From assembly GCF_003732425.1 (NCBI RefSeq), contig NZ_MOBX01000010.1, forward strand, positions 1-64,000: a DNA stretch of 64,000 bases, read 5' to 3'. Within the stretch, counting starts at the first letter, position 1; the number at the start of each line of letters is the position of its first letter. Under the pieces are notes generated by a model, which worked only from the letters and a program-made list of their open reading frames with translations, made no database searches and was not told the DNA's origin. The position numbers and the translations under genes were made by a program. Source of the stretch: Pseudomonas fluorescens. GTDB taxonomy: Bacteria; Pseudomonadota; Gammaproteobacteria; Pseudomonadales; Pseudomonadaceae. Positions 29,382-38,182 of the stretch are shown here, piece by piece.

Positions 29382-30455
29382 ATGGCCGATACGCGGCGTT
29401 GGTTCTGGCTCGGTGGGGTAGTCCTGCTTTGCGCGTTTGTCTGGTTGCTGCACCCGATCCTCACGCCGTTTCTGGTGGCGCTGTTGCTGGCTTATCTGTT
29501 CGATCCACTGGTGGATCGTCTGGAGCGGCTCGGTTTGTCGCGCACGTGGGGTGTGATCGCGGTGTTTGCGCTGTTCACCTTGATCGTCACCGCGCTGTTG
29601 CTGGTGTTGGTGCCGATGCTCGCCAAGCAGTTGCTGCGGTTGTACGAGCTGGCGCCGCAAATGCTCGACTGGCTGCAGCACACCGCGCTGCCGTGGGCGC
29701 AGGCGAAGTTGGGTCTTTCGGACGGCTTCTGGAAGTTCGATAAGGTCAAGGCCGCGATCAGCGAGCACATGGGCCAGACCACGGATATTGTCAGTGTGGT
29801 GCTGAGTCAGGCGACCGCATCGAGTCTGGCGCTGATCGGCTGGCTGGCCAATCTGGTGCTGATCCCGGTAGTGAGTTTCTACCTGCTGCGCGACTGGGAC
29901 GTGATGATGGCCAAGATCCGCAGTCTGCTGCCGCGTGATCGTGAGGAGCGTGTAGTCGCGCTGGCCGGCGAATGTCATGAAGTGCTGGGTGCGTTCGTTC
30001 GCGGGCAGTTGCTGGTGATGCTGGCGCTGGGCGTGATTTATGCGGCGGGCTTGATGATTGTCGGCCTGGAACTGGGGCTGTTGATCGGTCTGATCGCAGG
30101 GCTGGCGGCGATCGTGCCGTACATGGGCTTCGTGATTGGTATTGGCGCGGCGCTGATTGCCGGGTTATTCCAGTTCGGTGGCGATCTGTACCCGATGGTC
30201 GGCATTGTCGCGGTGTTCATGGTCGGTCAGGCGCTGGAAGGCATGGTGCTGACGCCGCTGCTGGTGGGCGATCGCATCGGTCTGCACCCGGTGGCTGTGA
30301 TCTTTGCGATTCTGGCGGGTGGCGAGTTGTTCGGTTTCACGGGTGTGCTGTTGGCGTTGCCGGTGGCAGCGGTGATCATGGTGCTGGTGCGCCATGTCCA
30401 CGATTTGTACAAGGACTCTGATATCTATAGTGGTGTGGACGAGCCGGAGTTGTAA
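29382..30455 (+). CDS. AI-2E family transporter (PerM-like permease)
   Basis: Inner-membrane protein of 357 residues with seven or eight helices in the AI-2E family pattern: an N-terminal helix pair (LLHPILTPFLVALLLAYLFDPLVDRLERLG), a long soluble loop, VSFYLLRDWDVMM, then a C-terminal bundle with LIAGLAAIVPYMGFVIG and LTPLLVGDRIGLHP. Family members act as exporters or sodium/proton antiporters; the true substrate here is unknown. AGGAG lies 6 nt before the start. hda follows 206 nt later. Confidence 0.9.
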   Translation: MADTRRWFWLGGVVLLCAFVWLLHPILTPFLVALLLAYLFDPLVDRLERLGLSRTWGVIAVFALFTLIVTALLLVLVPMLAKQLLRLYELAPQMLDWLQHTALPWAQAKLGLSDGFWKFDKVKAAISEHMGQTTDIVSVVLSQATASSLALIGWLANLVLIPVVSFYLLRDWDVMMAKIRSLLPRDREERVVALAGECHEVLGAFVRGQLLVMLALGVIYAAGLMIVGLELGLLIGLIAGLAAIVPYMGFVIGIGAALIAGLFQFGGDLYPMVGIVAVFMVGQALEGMVLTPLLVGDRIGLHPVAVIFAILAGGELFGFTGVLLALPVAAVIMVLVRHVHDLYKDSDIYSGVDEPEL

Positions 30456-30661
30456 TGGAGCAGGGCGGCCCGGCGAATAGCCGGGTTGGCCCGTGTCCTG
30501 CAGGCGCTGGCGCCAAAGAATCTGTCATAAAACCAGCGTGTTAACGCAAACCTTTGATTTTGCTTGGACTCTGTCGCATTGTGCGCTCAGCTTCACGGGT
30601 ATAAACTTCGCAAACTTTACACAGAGGCCACTAACGGTTCCTTGAGAACTGTTCAGTCAGC

Positions 30662-31366
30662 ATGAAACCGATTCAGCTGCCCCTAGGTGTGCGTCTGCGT
30701 GACGACGCCACCTTCATCAACTACTACCCAGGCGCCAATGCCGCTGCACTCGGCTATGTCGAGCGTCTATGCGAAGCCGACGCCGGCTGGACAGAAAGCC
30801 TGATCTACCTGTGGGGCAAACACGGCGTAGGGCGTACGCATCTGTTGCAGGCGGCGTGTCTGCGATTCGAGCAGATGGGTGAACCCGCGGTGTACCTGCC
30901 GCTGGCAGAGTTGATGGATCGCGGCGTCGAGATCCTCGACAACCTCGAACAGTACGAACTGGTTTGCCTGGACGACTTGCAGGTGATTGCCGGCAAGGCC
31001 GACTGGGAAGAGGCGATGTTTCATCTGTTCAACCGTCTGCGGGACAGCGGTCGGCGTCTGCTGATCGCCGCTTCCACCTCTCCGCGTGAATTGCCGGTCA
31101 AACTGGCTGACTTGAAGTCGCGCCTGACTCTGGCGCTGATTTTCCAGATGCGCCCACTCTCCGATGAAGACAAATTGCGCGCCTTGCAATTGCGTGCGTC
31201 GCGTCGCGGTCTGCACCTGACCGATGAAGTCGGGCATTTTATTTTGACTCGCGGCACCCGCAGCATGAGTGCGCTGTTTGACTTGCTCGAACAGCTCGAT
31301 CAGGCCTCGTTGCAGGCTCAGCGCAAGCTGACCATTCCCTTCCTGAAAGAAACGCTGGGCTGGTAG
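30662..31366 (+). CDS. hda: DnaA regulatory inactivator Hda
   Basis: AAA+ protein of 234 residues that works with the sliding clamp to hydrolyse DnaA-ATP after initiation. MKPIQLPLGVRLRDDATF contains the N-terminal clamp-binding QLPLGV motif. The ATP-binding segment GKHGVGRTHLLQAAC has the Hda-type Walker A. Other AAA+ marks are LVCLDDLQVIAG (Walker B) and PRELPVKLADLKSRL (sensor/Arg region). It lies downstream of the AI-2E gene as in other pseudomonads. The ribosome site is weak. Confidence 0.95.
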   Translation: MKPIQLPLGVRLRDDATFINYYPGANAAALGYVERLCEADAGWTESLIYLWGKHGVGRTHLLQAACLRFEQMGEPAVYLPLAELMDRGVEILDNLEQYELVCLDDLQVIAGKADWEEAMFHLFNRLRDSGRRLLIAASTSPRELPVKLADLKSRLTLALIFQMRPLSDEDKLRALQLRASRRGLHLTDEVGHFILTRGTRSMSALFDLLEQLDQASLQAQRKLTIPFLKETLGW

Positions 31367-31514
31367 CGGCGCGGCTTTCAGCGTGTTTCGGCATATTTCA
31401 GGCGCCAGGAAATCCGCTTTCCTGCACGGTGTGCAGGCCGCGTATCGGTTCAAATGGGCTTAAGCGCTTAGATGTAAACGAGAAACCGAGAAGTCACAAA
31501 AAGATCGATTGAAT

Positions 31515-31543
31515 TTGCAAATGAGGCTGATAGCGGGCATAGT
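31515..31543 (+). promoter_or_regulatory. Sigma70-like promoter of the first NlpC/P60 lipoprotein
   Basis: TTGCAA (31515-31520) and CATAGT (31538-31543) are separated by 17 nt. Initiation near 31550 gives a ~30-nt leader and supports the ATG at 31581 as the start; the in-frame TTG at 31509 would lie upstream of the transcript. Confidence 0.6.
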
Positions 31544-31580
31544 CTCGGCTTCTTTACAACTATCAGCCACGGTCGTGCCC

Positions 31581-32198
31581 ATGCTAAAGCGCTTCGCACC
31601 CCTCGTGCCTCTCGCACTCGTCACCCTGTTGTACGGTTGTGCTGCTCATTCTCCAGTTCAAGAGCAGCCTCAACAGGTTAAAAATTCTGCCACGGCCCAG
31701 TCTTCCGTTATTTACCAGGAAGAGTTGGACACCGAAAAAGAACTCAACGAATTCAATGGCAAGAAGCCTTATCAGCTTCCTGTTCTGGCCGATAGTATCC
31801 TCGAACGCGGCATGTCCCTGATCGGTACCCGTTACCGTTTCGGCGGTACCTCTGAAGCCGGTTTCGATTGCAGCGGTTTCATCGGTTATCTGTTCCGCGA
31901 AGAAGCCGGCATGAATCTGCCACGCTCAACCCGCGAAATGATCAACGTCGATGCGCCGCTGGTTTCGCGCAGCAATCTTGAGCCGGGCGATCTGTTGTTC
32001 TTCGCCACCAATGGTCGTCGCGGTCGTGTCAGTCACGCCGGGATCTACCTCGGTGACAACCAGTTCATTCACTCCAGCAGTCGTCGCAGTGGCGGTGTTC
32101 GCATCGACAGCCTGGGTGACAGCTACTGGAGCAAGACCTTCATCGAAGCGAAACGCGCTCTGGCCAACGCTCCGACGGTAGTCACGGCTCGCAAGTAA
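31581..32198 (+). CDS. NlpC/P60 family lipoprotein (first of tandem)
   Basis: Predicted outer-membrane-anchored peptidoglycan endopeptidase, 205 residues. The lipoprotein signal MLKRFAPLVPLALVTLLYGC puts the acylated cysteine at position 20. The NlpC/P60 domain (~75-200) has the catalytic Cys97 in AGFDCSGFIGYLF, a histidine in RVSHAGIYLG and a polar residue in QFIHSSS. Substrates of this class are D-Glu-mDAP bonds in stem peptides. Start 31581 follows from the promoter and the signal peptide. A second homologue lies 220 nt downstream. Confidence 0.92.
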   Translation: MLKRFAPLVPLALVTLLYGCAAHSPVQEQPQQVKNSATAQSSVIYQEELDTEKELNEFNGKKPYQLPVLADSILERGMSLIGTRYRFGGTSEAGFDCSGFIGYLFREEAGMNLPRSTREMINVDAPLVSRSNLEPGDLLFFATNGRRGRVSHAGIYLGDNQFIHSSSRRSGGVRIDSLGDSYWSKTFIEAKRALANAPTVVTARK

Positions 32199-32287
32199 AT
32201 CCCCCGATGTCGCTGCGTTCGCGGCGACAATCAGGCTCCCGGCAACGGAGTAGACCTAGACTTTACAAGGTGAAGTTAAAGTCTTAC

Positions 32288-32315
32288 TTGAAGTTTGCCG
32301 CGTAGCCGCTAGAAT
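32288..32315 (+). promoter_or_regulatory. Promoter of the second NlpC/P60 lipoprotein
   Basis: TTGAAG (32288-32293) and TAGAAT (32310-32315) lie 16 nt apart. Initiation near 32322 would place the terminator-like hairpin at 32336-32370 inside the leader. Confidence 0.5.
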
Positions 32316-32335
32316 CCTGAATCTATATTGATGGC

Positions 32336-32370
32336 AAACCGCCTGCGTGCTTACGCAGGCGGTTTTGTTT
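32336..32370 (+). terminator. Strong terminator-like hairpin between the NlpC genes
   Basis: AAACCGCCTGCGT-GCTT-ACGCAGGCGGTTT is a perfect 13-bp stem followed by TGTTTT. It most simply terminates the upstream gene. Because a good promoter lies between that gene and this hairpin, it may instead act as a leader attenuator of the second gene. Confidence 0.85.
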
Positions 32371-32418
32371 TCTGTCCACCGGCAGAAAAAGCCGCAGCCA
32401 GATCAGGATGTTCTGCTT

Positions 32419-32955
32419 ATGACGATGTCGGCCCGCCTCACATTGATGCTCTTCGCAGCGCTGCTCAGCGCCTGCGCGAGTCGCACACCGCCACCTGCGC
32501 CGGTGGTTCGCGCTCCGGTCGTGTTCGGCCCTTCGCAATCTTTCTCGCCTGCTGCTGAAGACGTGCTGTTCCGCGCGCTTGGCCTGGTGGGCACGCCGTA
32601 TCGCTGGGGCGGCAACACGCCGGATTCGGGGTTTGATTGCAGCGGGCTGATTGGTTTTGTCTATCGTGATGCGGCAGGGATTTCGCTGCCGCGCTCTACG
32701 CGCGAGTTGATCGTGATGCAGGCACCGAACGTCGGTAAAGAAGGCTTGCAGACCGGCGACCTGATCTTCTTCGCCACCAATGGCGGCTCGCAGGTCAGTC
32801 ATGCAGGGATTTACGTCGGGGAGGGGCGCTTTGTACATGCACCGGCCACGGGCGGCACGGTGAAGCTGGACAGCCTGTCGAAGGCGTATTGGCAGAAAGC
32901 TTATCTGAGTGCCAAGCGGGTGTTGCAGCCGGAGCATCTGGCGCATAACCCGTAA
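32419..32955 (+). CDS. NlpC/P60 family lipoprotein (second of tandem)
   Basis: Peptidoglycan endopeptidase-like lipoprotein of 178 residues, a paralogue of the upstream gene. The signal MTMSARLTLMLFAALLSAC ends in the lipobox LSAC. The catalytic Cys74 is in SGFDCSGLIGFVY; the histidine is in QVSHAGIYVGEG, and a third site in RFVHAPATG. The start ATG 32419 has CAGGA 10 nt upstream; ATG 32425 is an alternative. It is shorter than its neighbour through a reduced linker. Tandem duplication is the likely origin. Confidence 0.9.
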   Translation: MTMSARLTLMLFAALLSACASRTPPPAPVVRAPVVFGPSQSFSPAAEDVLFRALGLVGTPYRWGGNTPDSGFDCSGLIGFVYRDAAGISLPRSTRELIVMQAPNVGKEGLQTGDLIFFATNGGSQVSHAGIYVGEGRFVHAPATGGTVKLDSLSKAYWQKAYLSAKRVLQPEHLAHNP

Positions 32956-32979
32956 TTCAAGCCGCACACAATCCAATAA

Positions 32980-33069
32980 TGTAGGAGTGAGCCTGCTCGC
33001 GATAACGGTCATTCAGTCAACGATGATGTCGACTGATATGGCGCTATCGCGAGCAGGCTCACTCCTACA
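32980..33069. repeat. REP pair, GTAGGAGTGAGCCTGCTCGC variant
   Basis: Two inverted units with the variant TGTAGGAGTGAGCC instead of TGTGGGAGCGAGCC flank 40 nt between convergent genes. Both arms carry the same changes, so the pair keeps its pairing. Confidence 0.9.
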
Positions 33070-33091
33070 GTTGTTTTAGGTCAGGCAAACA

Positions 33092-34405
33092 TTATTTGCT
33101 GGCCGACACCCGCCACACCTTATTGCCGACATCATCCGCCACCAGCAAGCCACCTTGCTGATCGATCACAACGCCTACCGGGCGGCCTAATGCATTCTCG
33201 TCCTTGTCGAGGAACCCGGTCAGCACGTCCACCGGTTTGCCACTCGGCTTGCCAGCAGTAAACGGTACGAAAATCACTTTATAGCCACTGTGTGGCTTGC
33301 GGTTCCACGAGCCGTGCTGACCAATGAATGCGCCTTCCTTGAACTGCGCCGGCAGGGCGTTGCCCTCGGCAAAGCTCAGGCCCAACGAGGCGGTGTGCGG
33401 CCCGACTGCATAATCCGGGGCAATGGCTTTAGCCACCAGCTCCGGGTTTTGCGGTGTAACGCGCACATCGACATGCTGACCGTAATAACTGAACGGCCAG
33501 CCATAAAAGCCACCGTCCTTCACGGAAGTAATGTAGTCCGGCACCAGATCGCTGCCGATCTCGTCGCGCTCGTTGACCGCTGTCCACAACGCGCCGCTGG
33601 TGGGCTCCCAGGCCAGGCCGTTGGGGTTGCGGATGCCTGAGGCGAAGATGCGATGATTGCCGGTAGCCCGATCGACTTCCCAGATCGCCGCGCGACCTTC
33701 TTCTTTGTCCAGACCATTTTCGCCGACATTACTGTTCGAGCCGACCGTGACGTACAGTTTGCTGCCGTCTTTGCTGGCAATGACGTTTTTGGTCCAGTGG
33801 TGATTCAGCGTCCCGCCCGGCAGGTCGACAACTTTGATCGGCTGCGACTTGATCTCGGTCGCGCCCGGTTCGTAGTTAAAGCGCAGCAGGCGGTCGGTGT
33901 CTGCGACGTAAAGATCGTTGCCGACCAGGGTCATGCCGAACGGCGAGTTGAGGTTCTGCAGAAACACCGTGCGGGTCTCGGCCACGCCATCGTGGTCGGC
34001 ATCCCGCAGCAAAGTGATGCGGTTTGGGCTTGGCACGCCGGCGCCGGCTTTGCCCATGACTTTCTTCATCACCCAGCCGCGAATGCCTGTGCTGTCGTCG
34101 GGTTTTGGCGGGGCGTTGGTTTCCGCCACCAGCACATCGCCGTTGGGCAGCACATAGAGCCAGCGTGGATGATCGAGGCCTTCGGCGAATGCCGCGACCT
34201 GGGTGCCGGCCACCGCGGTCGGTTTGCCGCCCTCGGGCCAGCCGATCGCCGGGGCGATGTTCACCGTCGGGATCAGGGTCTTGTTCGGTTCGGGCAGCTT
34301 GGGTGACGGGCCAGTGCCGTCGGTGACTTGCAGGCTGGAGGATTCACCACAGGCGGCGAGCCCTCCGGCGAAGGCGATGACAAAAACGAGCTGGGGCTTG
34401 CGCAT
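33092..34405 (-). CDS. PQQ-dependent sugar dehydrogenase family lipoprotein (sorbosone dehydrogenase-like)
   Basis: Exported protein of 437 residues with a lipoprotein signal [19 protein letters not shown]. The body is a six-bladed beta-propeller of the glucose/sorbosone dehydrogenase type: [70 protein letters not shown] and [16 protein letters not shown]. The last holds a likely cofactor-site histidine. The true substrate is unknown, and PQQ use is inferred only from the family. AGGGAAG precedes the start. Confidence 0.88.
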   Translation of the reverse strand: MRKPQLVFVIAFAGGLAACGESSSLQVTDGTGPSPKLPEPNKTLIPTVNIAPAIGWPEGGKPTAVAGTQVAAFAEGLDHPRWLYVLPNGDVLVAETNAPPKPDDSTGIRGWVMKKVMGKAGAGVPSPNRITLLRDADHDGVAETRTVFLQNLNSPFGMTLVGNDLYVADTDRLLRFNYEPGATEIKSQPIKVVDLPGGTLNHHWTKNVIASKDGSKLYVTVGSNSNVGENGLDKEEGRAAIWEVDRATGNHRIFASGIRNPNGLAWEPTSGALWTAVNERDEIGSDLVPDYITSVKDGGFYGWPFSYYGQHVDVRVTPQNPELVAKAIAPDYAVGPHTASLGLSFAEGNALPAQFKEGAFIGQHGSWNRKPHSGYKVIFVPFTAGKPSGKPVDVLTGFLDKDENALGRPVGVVIDQQGGLLVADDVGNKVWRVSASK

Positions 34406-34471
34406 TACTGATCTTCCCTATGAATGCATTCCTAATCATAGAGGAGGGCGCAAGCCCGATGGTTCAACTGC

Positions 34472-35056
34472 TCAGCCGCGGGCTTCCTTGAACAACACGG
34501 CGATGCCCGGGTGATAGTTGCCGGCTTCGCTGCGTAATTTGCGGTAGGCATAGGGGAAATACCAGGCGACGGCGCAGGTGTGTTCCTTTTGCAGGTCGTC
34601 GACCATGTCTTGCAGTTCTTCAGGGCTGGCGCTTTGCTGGGCTTTTTGCGGCGCGACAAACAGGCAGCCGAGCTTGAGATCGCTGGCGTAGCTGATGCGT
34701 TTGGCGTCGTTGGTGATGTCAAGCAGCGCTTGGGTCAGATTGAGATTCGTCACCCGTGGCCAGCGTTGCGTGGCCTGAATGAAGGCGCGGTCTTCGGCAC
34801 CAGCGAGGAACAAGTCGGCGCGAGCGTTGCGTTCGCCTTCTTCATTCTGCTTGCGGGTGGCAGTCTCGTTCAAAGTGACCAGCTCGGCCATCCAGGCCGC
34901 AGCCGAGAGCAATCCGAGATTGGCTTTCTCGTCATGCCAGTAAGGGGTGTCGCTGTCGCCGCGCACGGCGTTGTAGCGGTCGATACAGTCAAACCAGCGT
35001 TCAAGCACCGGGCGCAGGAATTCCAGGCGCGGGTTGCTGATGATCATGCCTTGCAT
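34472..35056 (-). CDS. Conserved hypothetical protein
   Basis: I do not recognise a family. The 194-residue reading from ATG 35056 (MQGMIISNPRLEFLRPVLERW) is chosen because AAGGA lies 8 nt before it, although two further ATGs lie upstream in frame. It is a soluble protein with no signal peptide or membrane segment, a Trp-rich N-terminal half (RWFDCIDRYNAVRGD, YWHDEKANLGLL), and a C-terminal half ending in GNYHPGIAVLFKEARG. It diverges from the cob operon. A weak inverted repeat, TGATA-7 nt-TATCA (35109-35125), lies upstream. The function cannot be given. Confidence 0.75.
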   Translation of the reverse strand: MQGMIISNPRLEFLRPVLERWFDCIDRYNAVRGDSDTPYWHDEKANLGLLSAAAWMAELVTLNETATRKQNEEGERNARADLFLAGAEDRAFIQATQRWPRVTNLNLTQALLDITNDAKRISYASDLKLGCLFVAPQKAQQSASPEELQDMVDDLQKEHTCAVAWYFPYAYRKLRSEAGNYHPGIAVLFKEARG

Positions 35057-35526
35057 CGTCATCATCCTTTATTGTTGTCGTGGGCTTTTCGAGAAAAGCA
35101 TGGCTCTTTGATATCATTTGTATCAGTGTGGCACAAGATTGGCGTCAGATAATTGATCGACGGCAGTTATTCGCCCGATGGCCCCCTCTTTAATTGACGC
35201 TCCACCCCCAACCCTCTAACCTTCGCGGCTTGTTTCAGGTGCTCTGTGACCGGTGTCGACAGAGTGAAACAGGGAAGCCGGTGAGGGTTGTCTTCAAGCG
35301 AAGAACCACCACGATCCCGGCGCTGCCCCCGCAACGGTAAATGAGTGAAAACTGCGTCGAATGCCACTGCTCAACAGCGGGAAGGCGCGCAGTCAGGCAT
35401 ACGCCGCTCATGAGCCCGGAGACCGGCCTGATCCATCCAGCGGCATCACGGTGGGCGATGCCAGGCTTTTTGCCGTCTATTCTTGTGCCTGCCCGCCGTT
35501 ATCCAGCCTCAACGGAGAGCTCCCCC
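35057..35526. other. Divergent region upstream of the cob operon
   Basis: A 470-bp gene-free stretch. It holds the start region of the unknown minus-strand gene, including the inverted repeat TGATA/TATCA at 35109-35125, then the cobalamin riboswitch (35231-35434), then ~90 nt of expression-platform sequence up to cobO. I cannot place the cob promoter with confidence. Confidence 0.65.
35231..35434 (+). ncRNA. Cobalamin (adenosylcobalamin) riboswitch
   Basis: Classic conserved blocks are in order: TTTCAGGTGC at the 5' side, AGGGAAGCCGGTG (35271-35283), GCTGCCCCCGCAACGGTAA (35322-35340), the GCCACTG region (35364-35370), GGGAAGGCG (35380-35388), and the B12-box variant AGCCCGGAGACCGGCCTG (35413-35430). 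It sits directly upstream of cobO. In this class, cobalamin binding usually represses translation or transcription of the downstream biosynthetic operon. Confidence 0.95.
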
Positions 35527-36138
35527 ATGACTGATTCCCCCGAGCGCGACGAACGCCATCTGGCGCGTATGCAGCGCAAAAAAGCCGTGATCGACGAACG
35601 CATCGCCAACTCGCCTGACGAGTGCGGCCTGGTGCTGGTGCTGACCGGCAACGGCAAAGGCAAAAGCAGCTCGGCGTTCGGCATGCTCGCCCGTGCCATG
35701 GGCCACGGTATGCAGTGCGGCGTGGTGCAGTTCATCAAGGGCCGCAACAGCACCGGTGAAGAGCTGTTCTTCCGCCGCTTCCCCGAGCAAGTGCGTTTTC
35801 ACGTGATGGGCGAGGGTTTCACTTGGGAGACCCAGGATCGTCAGCGTGACATCGCCGCCGCCGAAGCCGCGTGGGCCGTCTCCCGCGAACTGCTGCGCGA
35901 TCCGTCGATCGGTCTGGTGGTGCTCGACGAACTGAACATCGCCCTCAAGCACGACTACCTTGATCTCGATCAGGTGCTCAGCGATTTGCAGGCGCGTCCG
36001 CCGATGCAGCACGTGATCGTCACCGGTCGTGCGGCCAAGCCGGAAATGATCGAGATGGGCGACACGGTCACCGAAATGGGCATGCTCAAGCACGCCTTCC
36101 AGGCTGGCATCAAAGCGCAGAAAGGCGTCGAACTTTGA
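35527..36138 (+). CDS. cobO: Cob(I)yrinic acid a,c-diamide adenosyltransferase
   Basis: Adds the adenosyl ligand to cob(I)yrinate a,c-diamide using ATP, an early step of the late B12 pathway. The 203 residues include the P-loop GNGKGKSSS near residue 41, the GVVQFIKGRNSTGEE segment and LVVLDELNIALKHDYL (Walker B-like). The ATG at 35527 has GGAGAG 7 nt before it. It is the first gene after the riboswitch; cobB begins at a TTG overlapping its stop. It belongs to the CobA/CobO family, unrelated to PduO. Confidence 0.96.
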   Translation: MTDSPERDERHLARMQRKKAVIDERIANSPDECGLVLVLTGNGKGKSSSAFGMLARAMGHGMQCGVVQFIKGRNSTGEELFFRRFPEQVRFHVMGEGFTWETQDRQRDIAAAEAAWAVSRELLRDPSIGLVVLDELNIALKHDYLDLDQVLSDLQARPPMQHVIVTGRAAKPEMIEMGDTVTEMGMLKHAFQAGIKAQKGVEL

Positions 36139-37535
36139 ATCAACCACGTCACTGCCCGGCGGTCCTCATCGCCGCGCCGGCCTCCGGTCAGGGCAAGACC
36201 ACCGTCACCGCCGCGCTCGCCCGTTTGCATCGCAATCAGGGGCGCAAGGTGCGCGTGTTCAAATGCGGTCCGGACTTTCTCGATCCGATGATTCTCGAGC
36301 GCGCCAGCGGTGCGCCGGTGTATCAACTGGACATGTGGATGGTCGGCGAACAGGAAAGTCGTCGTCTGTTGTGGGAAGCCGCCGCCGAGGCGGATTTGAT
36401 TCTGATCGAAGGCGTAATGGGCCTGTTCGATGGCACGCCTTCCAGCGCCGATCTGGCGCGGCATTTTGGTGTGCCGGTGCTCGGGGTGATTGACGGCACA
36501 GCCATGGCGCAGACCTTCGGCGCGTTGGCGCTGGGCCTGGCCAAGTATCAACCGGACCTGCCGTTTGCCGGCGTGTTGGCCAATCGTGTCGGCACCTTGC
36601 GTCATGCGCAATTGCTCGAAGGCAGTCTCACCGAAGGCCTGCGCTGGTACGGCGCGCTGTCCCGCGAGACCGGTATCGAACTGCCGAGTCGCCATCTCGG
36701 TCTGGTTCAGGCCAGTGAATTGAATGACCTTGATGTACGCCTCGACGCCGCCGCCGATGCCCTCGCCAGCAGTTGCGAAGTAGCGCTGCCACCGGCCGTG
36801 GAATTCGCCGCGCCGGACGTGATTGCCGTCGAGCCGCTGCTGAAAGATGTGCGAATTGCCGTCGCCCGTGATGAAGCGTTTGCCTTCACCTACGGCGCGA
36901 GTCTCGATCTGTTGCGCGCGATGGGCGCGGAGTTGAGTTTCTTCTCGCCGATCCGTGACACGCAATTGCCTGACGCTGACAGTCTGTATCTGCCCGGTGG
37001 CTATCCGGAACTGCACCACGTTGCGCTGGCCCAGAACACCGCGATGCGGGAGGCGATTCGCGCGCACCATGCGGCGGGCAAGCCGTTGCTCGCCGAGTGT
37101 GGCGGCATGCTCTATCTGCTCGATTCCTTGACTGACGTGGAAGGCACCCGCGCCGAGCTGGTCGGGCTGCTTAAGGGCGATGCGGTCATGCAAAAGCGTC
37201 TGGCGGCACTGGCGTTGCAAGCGGTGGATCTGCCGGAAGGTTCGTTGCGTGGGCACACTTATCACCATTCCCTGACCGCCACCGAATTGACGCCGATTGC
37301 CCGTGGCTTGAGCCCGAATGGCGGGCGCGGGGCTGAGGCGGTTTATCGCGATGGGCGGATGACGGCTTCTTATGTGCACTTTTATTTTCCGTCGAATCCT
37401 GCGGCTGTCGCTGCACTGTTTGCACCTGACTCCGAAGGCGCCTTCGCGAGCAGGCTCGCTCCCACGGTTGAAACGGTGGTGACTGAAGCAATGCAATCCC
37501 CTGTGGGAGCGAGCCTGCTCGCGAAAGGGCCATGA
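36135..37535 (+). CDS. cobB: Hydrogenobyrinate/cobyrinate a,c-diamide synthase
   Basis: Glutamine- and ATP-dependent amidation of side chains a and c. The 466-residue protein has an N-terminal dethiobiotin-synthetase-like domain (P-loop ASGQGKTTV) and a C-terminal class I glutaminase-like domain with the nucleophile Cys322 in LAECGGMLYL. The start is TTG 36135, overlapping the cobO stop, with AAAGG 10 nt upstream. The final ~32 residues (from about EGAFASRLAP to LLAKGP) are read from a REP pair, so this end is probably not part of the ancestral fold. bluB overlaps the stop by 4 nt. Confidence 0.95.
   Translation: MNQPRHCPAVLIAAPASGQGKTTVTAALARLHRNQGRKVRVFKCGPDFLDPMILERASGAPVYQLDMWMVGEQESRRLLWEAAAEADLILIEGVMGLFDGTPSSADLARHFGVPVLGVIDGTAMAQTFGALALGLAKYQPDLPFAGVLANRVGTLRHAQLLEGSLTEGLRWYGALSRETGIELPSRHLGLVQASELNDLDVRLDAAADALASSCEVALPPAVEFAAPDVIAVEPLLKDVRIAVARDEAFAFTYGASLDLLRAMGAELSFFSPIRDTQLPDADSLYLPGGYPELHHVALAQNTAMREAIRAHHAAGKPLLAECGGMLYLLDSLTDVEGTRAELVGLLKGDAVMQKRLAALALQAVDLPEGSLRGHTYHHSLTATELTPIARGLSPNGGRGAEAVYRDGRMTASYVHFYFPSNPAAVAALFAPDSEGAFASRLAPTVETVVTEAMQSPVGASLLAKGP
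37442..37527. repeat. REP pair inside the 3' end of cobB
   Basis: CTTCGCGAGCAGGCTCGCTC and GTGGGAGCGAGCCTGCTCGC lie inverted around ~37 nt. Both units are in frame with cobB and encode its last residues. The downstream end touches the bluB start codon region. Confidence 0.92.
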
Positions 37536-38182
37536 CCGACAACACATTCTCCGAAGCCGAACGCGAAGCGGTTTATAGAGCCATCGCTGAACGCCGCGAC
37601 ATGCGCCACTTCATCGGTGGCACCGTCGAGCCGGAACTGCTGCGCCGCCTATTGGAAGCCGCCCACCAGGCCCCAAGCGTCGGCCTCATGCAGCCATGGC
37701 GCTTCATCCGTATCAGCGACCGAACTTTACGCGGGCAGATCCAGAACCTCGTGGAAGAAGAACGCGTCCGTACAGCCGAAGCCCTCGGCGAGCGCAGCGA
37801 CGAGTTCATGAAACTTAAAGTCGAAGGCATCAATGATTGCGCCGAAGTACTGGTCGCCGCGCTGATGGACGATCGCGAAAAGCACATTTTCGGTCGCCGC
37901 ACATTGCCGGAAATGGACATGGCCTCGCTGTCCTGCGCAATCCAGAATCTGTGGCTGGCTTCGCGCGCCGAAGGCCTGGGCATGGGTTGGGTCTCGCTGT
38001 TCGAGCCGCAAGCGTTGGCGGATCTGCTGAAGCTGCCCGAAGGCGCCAAGCCGCTGGCGGTTTTATGCCTGGGCCCGGTCAAGGAATTCTATCCGGCGCC
38101 GATGCTGGTACTCGAAGGGTGGGCGCAGGCGCGTCCGCTCAATGAGTTGCTGTTTGAGAATTATTGGGGAGTGAGTCAATGA
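37532..38182 (+). CDS. bluB: 5,6-dimethylbenzimidazole synthase
   Basis: Oxygen-dependent flavin destructase that cleaves FMNH2 to give the lower base of B12. The nitroreductase-like fold of 216 residues has [38 protein letters not shown] near the N-terminus (flavin phosphate site) and [17 protein letters not shown] near the C-terminus. The start overlaps the cobB stop (ATGA). The next gene overlaps its stop in the same way. It is aerobic-pathway specific, consistent with the Cob-type enzymes around it. Confidence 0.96.
   Translation: MTDNTFSEAEREAVYRAIAERRDMRHFIGGTVEPELLRRLLEAAHQAPSVGLMQPWRFIRISDRTLRGQIQNLVEEERVRTAEALGERSDEFMKLKVEGINDCAEVLVAALMDDREKHIFGRRTLPEMDMASLSCAIQNLWLASRAEGLGMGWVSLFEPQALADLLKLPEGAKPLAVLCLGPVKEFYPAPMLVLEGWAQARPLNELLFENYWGVSQ

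Noticed and set aside
31509-31580. Upstream TTG start for the first NlpC lipoprotein
   Set aside because: It precedes the promoter start point and destroys the lipoprotein signal.
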